Assembly (NCBI GenBank): GCA_013393545.1
Contig: JABXHG010000126.1
Location: 1-25,688, forward strand
Direction of reading: 5' to 3'
Length of the DNA stretch: 25,688 bases
Source of the DNA: Alteromonadaceae bacterium
GTDB lineage: Bacteria; Pseudomonadota; Gammaproteobacteria; Pseudomonadales; Oleiphilaceae
Translations under genes and position numbers: made by a program
Part shown: positions 8,042 to 15,300 of the stretch, piece by piece
Layout of the letters: every line of letters starts with the position of its first letter
Numbering within the stretch: position 1 is the first letter of the stretch
Notes under the pieces: model-generated
Told to the model about the DNA's origin: nothing
The model's database searches: none
Seen by the model: only the letters and a program-made list of their open reading frames with translations

Positions 8042-9259
8042 TCAGGTCAGTGCCAGCAGCGCCTCGGCCAGCTTCCGGTCGTCGTACCGTTCAACCTCCG
8101 CCTCACTGGCGAGATCCACATCGATCACCTGAATGCCCCACTGATCGCGAATCTGAGCCAGCCGGCTCTCGGGGACATCCAGCAGGCAGGAATCAAGCAG
8201 CAAAAAATCAATTGGCGGCCTCTGGCGTTCCGCCGCCTGTTTGCCCGATGACAGATGCCGGGCCAGCACGCGTACCTGATCCGACAACGTCATGCCCAGC
8301 GCCTCCAGATCCGTCCCCAGGTTAGGCACATAGACTCTCGGCGCGGGGTTGCGCGCCAGCGCCTTCACCACTCCCTTGGGCAACAGATTGGCGATCAAAC
8401 TGCTGTAGAAACTGCCGGGCGGGAACACCAGCAACTCGGCGGAGCCAATCAACTGCCGGGTTTCCTTGCACACCTTCGAGGCGCCCAGCGCATCAACGTC
8501 ATCGGCATCACCGGACAACCGAATCGACCGGACCGGCGAATCAATCTGCGCGGTTTCCTTGCCGGTAAACCGGTGCTGGCCGTGAATGATCCGGCCACTT
8601 TCCAGCTCCACCTGCAGTTGCAGATCCGCGTCGGTGGTGGTGCGCACAATACCCCGGGTTTTGATCAGCTGACCAAACAGAAACGCGATCGGATCCAGAG
8701 ACCGGTTATGCAGCAGATAGCCGCCAGTCAGAATCAGATTGCCGACACTGGCGCCGGCCAGATTGAAGTCCTCCGGCATCTGGCGATAAAAGCCTTCCAG
8801 ATAGCTTCGGATCAACGACCGCATGGGCTCGGCAATGGCCTTCAAGAGCGGATGCCGGGCCTGCACAAGTGACAGCAACGTGTGCATCAGCTCGTCTTTT
8901 TCGGCGTTTGCGTCCAGGCGCAGGGAAAACAGCGCGGCAATGTCCGGGTGGCCGGTTACCGAGTGATCCGCCAGTGACAGCAGCCTGGCCCGCAAATCCC
9001 CCACCGCCGGCATCGAGAAAGCCCGCCGCAACTCGGCCGAACTGCCGCCGGAATCGAACGGGGTCACCAGGTGAATGGAATTGTGAGTGTAGTCGGCCAG
9101 CACTTCGGAAAAATGCTTCAGGGCCGTGCCACCACTGAAAAACAGCACGCGCGGGCCCAGCTCCGGCACCCTTCGGTAACGGGCCAGGCGCAGGTCATTG
9201 CCCTGAAACACCGCGCGGGGTACCTGGTAACCGCCGCAATCAAATCGTTTTTTTGTCAT
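8042..9259 (-). CDS. CofD/YvcK-like protein of a GAK-type system
   Basis: 405 aa from the ATG at 9259; a longer reading from 9295 adds 12 unconvincing residues. The family signatures are in order: LFFSGGTALKHF near the N-terminus, TPFDSGGSSAELRRAF, GASVGNLILTGGYL in the middle and FPPGSFYSSLIANLLPKG towards the C-terminus. These are the phosphate- and nucleotide-binding loops of the CofD/YvcK fold. CofD transfers 2-phospho-L-lactate in F420 synthesis, and YvcK binds UDP-sugars. No F420 genes are present here, so neither function can be assigned. The gene faces away from the kinase/ATP-grasp operon and shares a 112-190 bp intergenic region with it. CofD-related proteins of this type accompany ATP-grasp and HprK-related kinase B genes in what family naming calls the GAK system. 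The biochemical role is unknown. Confidence 0.88.
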   Translation of the reverse strand: MTKKRFDCGGYQVPRAVFQGNDLRLARYRRVPELGPRVLFFSGGTALKHFSEVLADYTHNSIHLVTPFDSGGSSAELRRAFSMPAVGDLRARLLSLADHSVTGHPDIAALFSLRLDANAEKDELMHTLLSLVQARHPLLKAIAEPMRSLIRSYLEGFYRQMPEDFNLAGASVGNLILTGGYLLHNRSLDPIAFLFGQLIKTRGIVRTTTDADLQLQVELESGRIIHGQHRFTGKETAQIDSPVRSIRLSGDADDVDALGASKVCKETRQLIGSAELLVFPPGSFYSSLIANLLPKGVVKALARNPAPRVYVPNLGTDLEALGMTLSDQVRVLARHLSSGKQAAERQRPPIDFLLLDSCLLDVPESRLAQIRDQWGIQVIDVDLASEAEVERYDDRKLAEALLALT

Positions 9260-9371
9260 ACTTGCCGATCCAATTGTCAAAAAAGCGTAACACAATCGGC
9301 ATCGGGCTTGCCTATAGTGTCAGCCAATCCATGTATATCGAAAATGATTACCTTGCGAAGAGAGGCAAGCC
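9260..9371. promoter_or_regulatory. Divergent control region between the cofD-like gene and the GAK operon
   Basis: AT-richer than its surroundings. It contains a spaced dyad, ATTGT (9273-9277) with ACAAT (9292-9296), flanked by CCGAT (9265-9269) and ATCGG (9295-9299), a possible operator for both directions. TATAGT near 9313-9318 could be a -10 box, but no convincing -35 accompanies it. Nothing here identifies the regulator. Confidence 0.35.
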
Positions 9372-9399
9372 ATTAACCCATCCATTCTGGAGCATCTGT

Positions 9400-9425
9400 A
9401 TTTTCTGCGATTTGAAGCAGAAAAT
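9400..9425 (+). promoter_or_regulatory. Perfect 9-bp hairpin at the start of the GAK operon
   Basis: ATTTTCTGC (9400-9408) and GCAGAAAAT (9417-9425) are exact reverse complements around an 8-nt loop. It lies between a good ribosome site (9358-9365) and the GTG at 9450. It could be a protein-binding dyad or an RNA hairpin affecting translation. It may also be chance inside coding sequence if the gene begins at ATT 9372. Confidence 0.5.
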
Positions 9426-9449
9426 CACTGCAAGCTGCTTGAAGATTAT

Positions 9450-10988
9450 GTGACATCTCCGGCCGTGCCCCTGGCCGAGCGACTGTGGGGCCGCCAGGGA
9501 TACCGCAAGACCCTGCTGGAAAAAGTGGAGCAGGCCGTTGCCCTGGACGTTCAGCGGCGCAAGGTCGATGGCCGGGGATTCCAGCAGTCAAAATCGCTGG
9601 AAACCGTGGCCCGGTTGCTGGACCAGATTGGCCGCGCCTGCACGGAATTCACGGCACTGGTTCCGGGCCAACCCGCTCTGCCCGCTGAGCTGTCGGCAAA
9701 ACACCCGGCCGATTACGCCAAGCTGCTCCGGCGCATCCGCAAATCCCTGGCGCTGGTGGCCATTGACCCGGCCCAAAGCACCACCCGTCAGGGCTTGAAA
9801 ATAGGCCGTCAGACGGCGAAATCCCTGCGCCGTCTGAACGATCTGGCCACGGCCGACAACCACACTGGCCCGTTCCCGGTGCTGCACTTCCAGATTGCCC
9901 GCATGCTTGGCCTGTTAAACGATCTGGCCGATGCCCTGCTGGCCGCCAATTTCGGGCCCGCCGTTCGGTTGCAGAATTACAAGCAGCTGAAACAGGCCGC
10001 CCACGCCCTGACATCCGAAGCCGGCAGTTTTGGCGTCGAGCGTCTGGCGCTGACCCGCAGCGGCAGCACCATCGCCGGCCTGACCACTGAGCCGACCGGC
10101 AGTGGCGACATCATGGCGGTCTACAAGGAGGGCCAGCCGCACAAGGTGAAAGAAGAGATCGACGGTGTGGATCAATGGAAAAAGGTCTTCCCGAAAGTGG
10201 CGCCCTCGGTGCTGTCCCACGATATTCACGCCGACGACCGGCTGGCTTCCATGGTGATCGAACACCTGCCGGGCACCACTCTTGAAGCGCTGATCCTGAA
10301 CGGCCAGTGGTCGATGGCCAGCCAGCTGCTGAAAAAACTGGAGAAAACGCTGCGCAAGATCTGGAAAGCCTCCCATACCCGGGAACGTTGCCTGCCCGGC
10401 TACATGCAGCAACTGGCAAGCCGCCTGCCGGACGTGCGCCAGACCCATTCATCGCTGTTCAACGGCCGACAGACCCTTTGCGGCTTGACCCGCCCGGGCT
10501 TTGAAACCCTGATGCAACAGGCAACCGAGCTGGAAAACCGCTGCCCGGCGCCGTTTTCGGTCCTGATTCACGGCGACTTCAACGTCGACAACCTGCTTTT
10601 CGACGACGCCAAAAACCGCATCTATTTCATTGATCTGCACCGGGCGTCCTATTCCGACTATGTGCAGGACATCTCCGTGCTGATGGTTTCCGTGTACCGT
10701 ATGCCGGTTGTCGAGGCGGCTCGCCGGGCACGGATGATGGAGTTGGTGCGCCAGCTGTATCGGTTCGCCCGGCGCTTTGCCCGCAGCCGCGAAGACGACA
10801 CCTTCGACCTGCGCCTGGCCATTGCCCTGGCCCGTTCATTCGCCACGTCCACCCGTTTTGTTTACGACCGGAAATTTGCCGAAAAACTGGCCTTCCGGGC
10901 GCGCTATTTACTGGAAGCCGTGGCACAGTTACCGGTGGATGCTCTGCCCCGGTACCAGCTACCCCTGGAGGAAATATTCAGTGATTGA
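9450..10988 (+). CDS. APH/choline-kinase-like phosphotransferase with helical N-terminal domain (GAK operon gene 1)
   Basis: 512 aa from GTG 9450. The first 190 or so residues are predicted helical and match no family I recognise, with a faint PhoU-like look. The rest is an aminoglycoside-phosphotransferase/choline-kinase fold: an AVYKEG strand with a candidate ATP lysine, the catalytic loop IHGDFNVDNLLF (H374), and YFIDLHRASYSDYVQDIS carrying the metal-binding Asp. The substrate could be a sugar, amino alcohol or small metabolite; it is not an evident resistance enzyme. The frame stays open upstream to ATT 9372 (IN, then PSILEHLYFLRFEAENHC and on), which has a better ribosome site (AGAGG, 6 nt away) and a protein-like sequence, so the true start may be 9372. 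The stop overlaps the next gene by 8 bp. Confidence 0.82.
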   Translation: MTSPAVPLAERLWGRQGYRKTLLEKVEQAVALDVQRRKVDGRGFQQSKSLETVARLLDQIGRACTEFTALVPGQPALPAELSAKHPADYAKLLRRIRKSLALVAIDPAQSTTRQGLKIGRQTAKSLRRLNDLATADNHTGPFPVLHFQIARMLGLLNDLADALLAANFGPAVRLQNYKQLKQAAHALTSEAGSFGVERLALTRSGSTIAGLTTEPTGSGDIMAVYKEGQPHKVKEEIDGVDQWKKVFPKVAPSVLSHDIHADDRLASMVIEHLPGTTLEALILNGQWSMASQLLKKLEKTLRKIWKASHTRERCLPGYMQQLASRLPDVRQTHSSLFNGRQTLCGLTRPGFETLMQQATELENRCPAPFSVLIHGDFNVDNLLFDDAKNRIYFIDLHRASYSDYVQDISVLMVSVYRMPVVEAARRARMMELVRQLYRFARRFARSREDDTFDLRLAIALARSFATSTRFVYDRKFAEKLAFRARYLLEAVAQLPVDALPRYQLPLEEIFSD

Positions 10989-11877
10989 GAAACGGATTGC
11001 CGTGATAGGCACACCCGGCAAGTGGTCCACCGAAGTGCTGGCCGACCACCTGCAACGGCTGACCGGCTTCCGCTGTGTGGTCGACATGGCCGAGGTGGTA
11101 CTGGAACTGGCCAGCGGCCGGCTGCATTACCGAGACCTGGTGCTGAACAAGCTGGACGGCGTCATCATCAAGAAAATCAGCGAAATCTACTCGCCCGCCG
11201 CCGACGACCGGGTGCGAATGCTAAGCCAACTGGAAAAAGACGGCGTGCCGTGTTTCAGTCGCCCGAGCCAGGTCGGCCGCCTGCTGAACCGGCTGGAAGG
11301 CACCGCTGCCCTGGCCCGGGCCGGCATCCCGATGCCCGCCACCCGGGTAACCGAAAGCACGGACGCCGCGCTGGGCATCGTGAACCAGTTCGGCGAGGCC
11401 ATCCTCAAACCGCTTTATTCCACCAAGGCCCGTGGCATGGTGGTGCTGGATGCCAGCGATGGTGAGTCCGCTAACACCGACAAACTGAACGCCTTCAAGG
11501 CCGAACATGGGCTTTTCTATTTGCAACAGTTCGCCGAGCTGGGCGGGCAGGACCTTGGCATGGTGTTTCTCGGCGGTGAATACCTGTGCACCTATGCCCG
11601 GGTCGGCGACGCCGGTGCCTGGAACACCACCATCCACAGTGGCGGCAAGTACCGGAATTATGACGCCCCGCCGGAGCTGATCGAACTGGGCCGCAAGGCT
11701 CAGGCCTGCTTTGACCTGAGCATGACCACCGTCGATATTGCCCTGACCGAACAGGGCCCGGTGGTGTTCGAAGTCTCCGCCTTCGGCGGCTTCAGTGGCG
11801 CCCTGAAAGGCTGTGGCATCGATGCCGCTGAGAAGCTGTGCCACCATGCTCTGGAAACCTTACGGACATCCGCATGA
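10981..11877 (+). CDS. RimK-type ATP-grasp ligase of the GAK system
   Basis: 298 aa from GTG 10981, which has a GGAGG site about 8 nt upstream and overlaps the preceding stop. The alternative reading from 10777 runs inside the previous gene. Features are an N-terminal Rossmann-like strand (RIAVIGTPGKWS), a central ATP-grasp half with LNRLEGTAALARAGIPMP and the nucleotide lysine in AILKPLYSTKARGMVVLD, and a C-terminal metal-binding segment VVFEVSAFGGFSG. In RimK-like enzymes that segment usually reads E-x-N; here the Asn is replaced by Ser. The family joins a carboxylate to an amine through an acyl-phosphate. The substrate is unknown. The stop overlaps the next start as ATGA, indicating strong translational coupling to the HprK-related kinase. 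Confidence 0.9.
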   Translation: MIEKRIAVIGTPGKWSTEVLADHLQRLTGFRCVVDMAEVVLELASGRLHYRDLVLNKLDGVIIKKISEIYSPAADDRVRMLSQLEKDGVPCFSRPSQVGRLLNRLEGTAALARAGIPMPATRVTESTDAALGIVNQFGEAILKPLYSTKARGMVVLDASDGESANTDKLNAFKAEHGLFYLQQFAELGGQDLGMVFLGGEYLCTYARVGDAGAWNTTIHSGGKYRNYDAPPELIELGRKAQACFDLSMTTVDIALTEQGPVVFEVSAFGGFSGALKGCGIDAAEKLCHHALETLRTSA

Positions 11878-12977
11878 TCGATATTTTTAACGCCGAGGCC
11901 ATCAGCCGGGCGAAACATACCTGTCGTGAACAGCTGACTCTGGCCTTTGAGGGCATCCGTTTCCGGCTGCACGCGGATAATCGCGCCATTCTGGATTATC
12001 TGGCCCACTATTATTCGGGGCTCGCCTGGCCGGACAGCCCTCAGTCAACGCCGTCCAACACCGCCGAGCGGTCGATATTTCTGCTCGACCAGCCAGCGGA
12101 TACCTGTGGCGCGCAATGGACACCCGTGCAACGAAAAAAAACAAGCCCGCTGGGGCTGAAAGAAGCTTATGTGGACACGCCTGACGGCCGCTGGATCCAC
12201 AAGGTGCGCACCGGCATGGTGATGTTTCAGTCGCTGACCGATCTGATGGTGTTCGGCGAGTTGCAGGCCAACCACTCGCAGGTGGTGAACTTCATCAACA
12301 ACCAGTTCCTCAACCACTACCAGCAGCAGGATTATTTGCTCGGCCATGCCGCCGCGTTCACTTGCAATGGCCAGACTACGGCTATCGCCGCCAATTCCGG
12401 GGGTGGCAAATCCACCCTGATGCTCAAGGCTCTGGAAACCGAACAAGCGCGGTTTCTGTCGAATGACCGGATTCTGTTTCACCCGGATAACGGCACCACG
12501 CGAGTACTCGGCGTCGCCAAACATCCCCGGGTCAATCCAGGCACCCTGCTGCATTCCCGGCGCCTGGTGTCCATTCTGCCGGAGCCGGAACAACACCGGT
12601 TTGCCAATCTGCCGGAGCAGGAACTCTGGGACATTGAGCAAAAGTACGATGTGCCCATTCCGGAGTACTATGGCGCCGGCAAGATTGAGCTTTCCGGCAC
12701 CCTGAAGCATCTGGTGCTGCTGGACTGGTCACTGGCGTCACCCGCTGAAACAGCCCTGCAGGCACTGCCAGCCGACGCCATTGCCGAGGCCCTGGATGGC
12801 CTGCGCAAAAGCCCCGGGCCGTTTTTCCAGGGTGCGGACGGCCGCTTCCCACCGGAGAAGGCTCGCTCGCGCGAGGCCTACGCCAGCAACCTGTCGGGTG
12901 TGACCGTCTGGCGGATAACGGGCCGGGTGGACTTTGACCGCGCCGTTGATCTGCTCAACACCCGGGGGCTGCTGTAA
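11874..12977 (+). CDS. HprK-related kinase B (GAK system)
   Basis: 367 aa from the ATG in the ATGA overlap; an upstream ATG at 11838 lies inside the ATP-grasp gene and is less likely. A P-loop IAANSGGGKSTLM (about 172-184) is followed by FLSNDRILF, the arrangement of HPr kinase/phosphorylase (P-loop then an acidic strand). Upstream is a roughly 150-residue N-terminal region. True HprK phosphorylates HPr on Ser46; this relative is much longer at the N-terminus and no HPr gene is nearby, so a protein substrate is not evident. It may phosphorylate the small molecule or peptide handled by the neighbouring enzymes. Its stop (TAA) and the next ATG overlap by one base (TAATG). Confidence 0.88.
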   Translation: MIDIFNAEAISRAKHTCREQLTLAFEGIRFRLHADNRAILDYLAHYYSGLAWPDSPQSTPSNTAERSIFLLDQPADTCGAQWTPVQRKKTSPLGLKEAYVDTPDGRWIHKVRTGMVMFQSLTDLMVFGELQANHSQVVNFINNQFLNHYQQQDYLLGHAAAFTCNGQTTAIAANSGGGKSTLMLKALETEQARFLSNDRILFHPDNGTTRVLGVAKHPRVNPGTLLHSRRLVSILPEPEQHRFANLPEQELWDIEQKYDVPIPEYYGAGKIELSGTLKHLVLLDWSLASPAETALQALPADAIAEALDGLRKSPGPFFQGADGRFPPEKARSREAYASNLSGVTVWRITGRVDFDRAVDLLNTRGLL

Positions 12978-13657
12978 TGGCGGCCCTGGCCTTCATTCGC
13001 CACGGGCAATACCACCAACAGCCCGATACCCCGAGCGCGCTGCAGCCGCACCCCCTGACCGGCGAGGGTGAGGCCGAAGTGCGCGGTCAGGCCCAACAGT
13101 TCGCCGACTGGCTAACGCAAAGCGGCTATCAACCGGAGCCGGTTATCCATTGCTCCACGCTGCTAAGAGCCTGGCAAACCGCCGAAATCTACCGGCAAGT
13201 GCTGCAGGACCTTTGCCCGGACCCCATGCGGGTGCAAAGCGTGTCCGCCCTGTGTGAACGCAGTGTCGGTGCGCTCGCCAACCTTTCGGTCAGCGAAATC
13301 GAAGCCATTGTCGAGCGCGATCCCCGCCTTGAGCCCTTGCCCGACAACTGGAAATCCGACAGCCAGTTCCGCCTGCCGTTTGAGGGCGCGGAAAGCCACC
13401 TCGAGGCCGGACAACGGGTAGCAACGCACCTGAAAACCCTACCGGTTTTCGAAGCAAACCAGCGTGTTCAGCTGGTTGTCGGGCATGGTGCCTCCATCCG
13501 CCACGCGAGCTATTATTTAAATGTCATAAAGTTCAGCGATATTAAACGGCTCAGCATGTTTCATGGCCACCCGGTTGTGTTCGAAAAGCAGCACCACGGG
13601 TGGGCCCGCCTGTTCGGCAACTGGAAGCAACGCCAGGCCCCGGACCCCATCGACTAA
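12977..13657 (+). CDS. Histidine phosphatase (phosphoglycerate-mutase-like) in the GAK operon
   Basis: 226 aa. It opens with FIRHGQY, whose His9 would form the phosphohistidine. A conserved Arg follows in STLLRAWQTAE, then an acidic LCERSVGAL segment in the place of the proton donor, and VVGHGASIRHASY near the C-terminus supplies the second His. This is the complete active-site set of branch-1 histidine phosphatases. Family members hydrolyse phosphosugars, phosphoproteins or nucleotides, and the substrate here is not readable. Its place directly behind two kinases suggests it removes a phosphate that they add, or trims an intermediate. The start is fused to the previous stop. Confidence 0.9.
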   Translation: MAALAFIRHGQYHQQPDTPSALQPHPLTGEGEAEVRGQAQQFADWLTQSGYQPEPVIHCSTLLRAWQTAEIYRQVLQDLCPDPMRVQSVSALCERSVGALANLSVSEIEAIVERDPRLEPLPDNWKSDSQFRLPFEGAESHLEAGQRVATHLKTLPVFEANQRVQLVVGHGASIRHASYYLNVIKFSDIKRLSMFHGHPVVFEKQHHGWARLFGNWKQRQAPDPID

Positions 13658-13669
13658 AATCCAGACACC

Positions 13670-14986
13670 ATGGCTGCCCAGACTGTTATCCCCCGGATCG
13701 GCAAACCCACCTATCACTCGGCCATTGCCGACCGGCTGCCAGAGCAATGGCAGAGCTGGCCAGACGAGCCGGGGTCGGTCAATTCCGACGACGCCCTGCC
13801 CACATTCCGGCACCGAGCCAGCAAACGGGATTTTCGCTGGCCATCCCGCCCGACCGTGTTTATTTCCGATCCCCATGCGGATGCCGAGGCCTTCGAGGCC
13901 TCGCTGATCGCTGCCGGCGTGGCCAAGCGTGTGGGCCCCAATCTGTGCGATTACAAGCTCAGCAAAGCCGGCAAAAAAACCGGAATCATCATCGGCGGCG
14001 ATTGTCTGGACAAGGGCCCCAGCAACCTGGCCATGCTGCGCAGCCTGGCGCACCTGTACAGGCTGAATGCAGACGTCACCCTGCTGGCCGGCAATCACGA
14101 CCTGCGGTTATTAATGGGCCTGCTCAGTCTGGAGCGGGAAAACGATGTGGGTAGCCAGCACCTGTTCGTGCGCATGGGCAAGAAAGTCATCCCGCTGTTC
14201 CGGGAGGTGTTTGACCAATACCTGGCCAACACCCGCTGGCAGTCCGGCATGCCCGACGAAAATGCCTGCCGGGCTCTGCTGTTTCCGGATGACACCTGGT
14301 TCGACCGTTTCCCCTATTTTGCCGCCGGCTTTCTCACCGCCGAAGGCATCGACCGGGAAACCCGGAAAATGCGTAAAAAAGTCGACACGTTCGAACAGGA
14401 ATGCGCGGACGCCGGTCTGTCTTTGCAGCAGGTTTATGCGGCCGCTATCAAATGCCGTTCGCTGTTTCTCGGCAACCGGGGGGAGTTCAGCTGGTTCTTC
14501 AAAAAAATGCGGTTGCTGAAGAAAAGCGGCTCCTTCTTGTTTCTGCACGCCGGCCTGGACGACCACATGGCCGAGCTGCTGGCCAAGCAGGGCATCAAGC
14601 ACGCCAACAAGGCGTTCAAAAAGAACCTGATGACCCAGAACCTGTTCAACTTCTACTACAGCCCGCTGGCCAACGTCTTCCGCACCAAGTATCGCAAGGC
14701 CGATTTACCCCTGACGCCAAGGGGTGCCAAGGCCACCCGCAAGGCCGGCATTCATGTACTCGTGCACGGGCACCTCAACCAGCATCACGGCCAACGAATC
14801 GCCCTGAAGAATGGACTGGTACACATTGAAGCCGACATCACCCTGGACGCGCACTCCCGCAGCAGCGAAGGGCTGGAGGGTTATGGCATCGGCGCCACCC
14901 TGATCGACAAAAAGCGCGGCGTGGTCGGTATCAGCTGCGACTACCCCCGGGCCAAAGTGTTTCACCCGAAAGGAGCTCAACAGTGA
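13670..14986 (+). CDS. Calcineurin-like metallophosphoesterase (GAK operon)
   Basis: 438 aa. All dinuclear metal-site motifs of the phosphoprotein-phosphatase superfamily are present: DPH (D67-H69), GGDCLDKG (from 109), GNHD (141-144), a His in LFLHAGLDDH and VHGHLNQHHG. It is larger than a plain Ser/Thr phosphatase, with a roughly 150-residue insert between GNHD and the HAG motif that contains basic and aromatic stretches. It is likely cytoplasmic, with no signal peptide. The gap to the preceding gene is only 12 bp, and the stop overlaps the next start (GTGA). This is the second phosphatase in the operon, so the pathway may remove two different phosphates, or one of them may act on a protein. 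Confidence 0.9.
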   Translation: MAAQTVIPRIGKPTYHSAIADRLPEQWQSWPDEPGSVNSDDALPTFRHRASKRDFRWPSRPTVFISDPHADAEAFEASLIAAGVAKRVGPNLCDYKLSKAGKKTGIIIGGDCLDKGPSNLAMLRSLAHLYRLNADVTLLAGNHDLRLLMGLLSLERENDVGSQHLFVRMGKKVIPLFREVFDQYLANTRWQSGMPDENACRALLFPDDTWFDRFPYFAAGFLTAEGIDRETRKMRKKVDTFEQECADAGLSLQQVYAAAIKCRSLFLGNRGEFSWFFKKMRLLKKSGSFLFLHAGLDDHMAELLAKQGIKHANKAFKKNLMTQNLFNFYYSPLANVFRTKYRKADLPLTPRGAKATRKAGIHVLVHGHLNQHHGQRIALKNGLVHIEADITLDAHSRSSEGLEGYGIGATLIDKKRGVVGISCDYPRAKVFHPKGAQQ

Positions 14987-15246
14987 AGTCCAAAACAAAA
15001 TTCAGCCACGACTCGCTGCTGGACCGCCAGACAACCCGGGAGTTACTGGAAACCCTGGGCAAGGCCATCAAAAAAGGCGAACTGGAGTTTCAGGAAGAGG
15101 AAGGATGCCTGCAGCTCACGCCGGGCAAGTTACTGGAAGTCGCGGTCCGCGCCAGCGACGAGGGAGACAAGCAGGAAGTGGAGATCAAACTGAAGTGGCG
15201 CAGCCAGGCCCGTGAAGTGGCCGACAAACCGCCAAAAATCAAATAA
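14983..15246 (+). CDS. Small amphi-Trp-domain protein (GAK operon, last gene)
   Basis: 87 aa from GTG 14983, with AAAGGAG well placed upstream and a 4-bp overlap with the phosphoesterase gene. It is highly charged and ends with an alternating hydrophobic strand containing a single Trp (VEIKLKWRSQ), the pattern for which the amphi-Trp domain is named. The central part (LGKAIKKGELEFQEEEGCLQL) looks like a helix followed by strands. No catalytic residues are visible. It may be the carrier, the substrate or a scaffold for the preceding enzymes; this is inference from its size and constant company with them. Confidence 0.8.
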   Translation: MKSKTKFSHDSLLDRQTTRELLETLGKAIKKGELEFQEEEGCLQLTPGKLLEVAVRASDEGDKQEVEIKLKWRSQAREVADKPPKIK

Positions 15247-15251
15247 GCGAT

Positions 15252-15289
15252 CGCAGCCGGGCCCGGAATGCCTGCCGGAACCGGCTGCG
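15252..15289. terminator. Stem-loop between convergent GAK operon and hemN
   Basis: CGCAGCCGG (15252-15260) pairs exactly with CCGGCTGCG (15281-15289) around a 20-nt loop that is itself GC-rich. It sits in the 54-bp gap between two convergent genes, the usual place of a shared terminator. There is no T-run on either side, so intrinsic termination is uncertain. Confidence 0.4.
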
Positions 15290-15300
15290 CCGACGGGTCG

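Noticed and set aside
9253..9453. 66-aa reading frame ending just at the start of the APH-like gene, considered as a leader peptide
   Set aside because: No ribosome site, and the sequence is not protein-like. The competing frame from ATT 9372 is more convincing.
8042..15246. GAK-type block considered as an anti-phage defence island
   Set aside because: No nuclease, membrane-pore, NADase or other effector domain and no mobile-element signs. Kinases and phosphatases alone fit a metabolic or modification pathway better.
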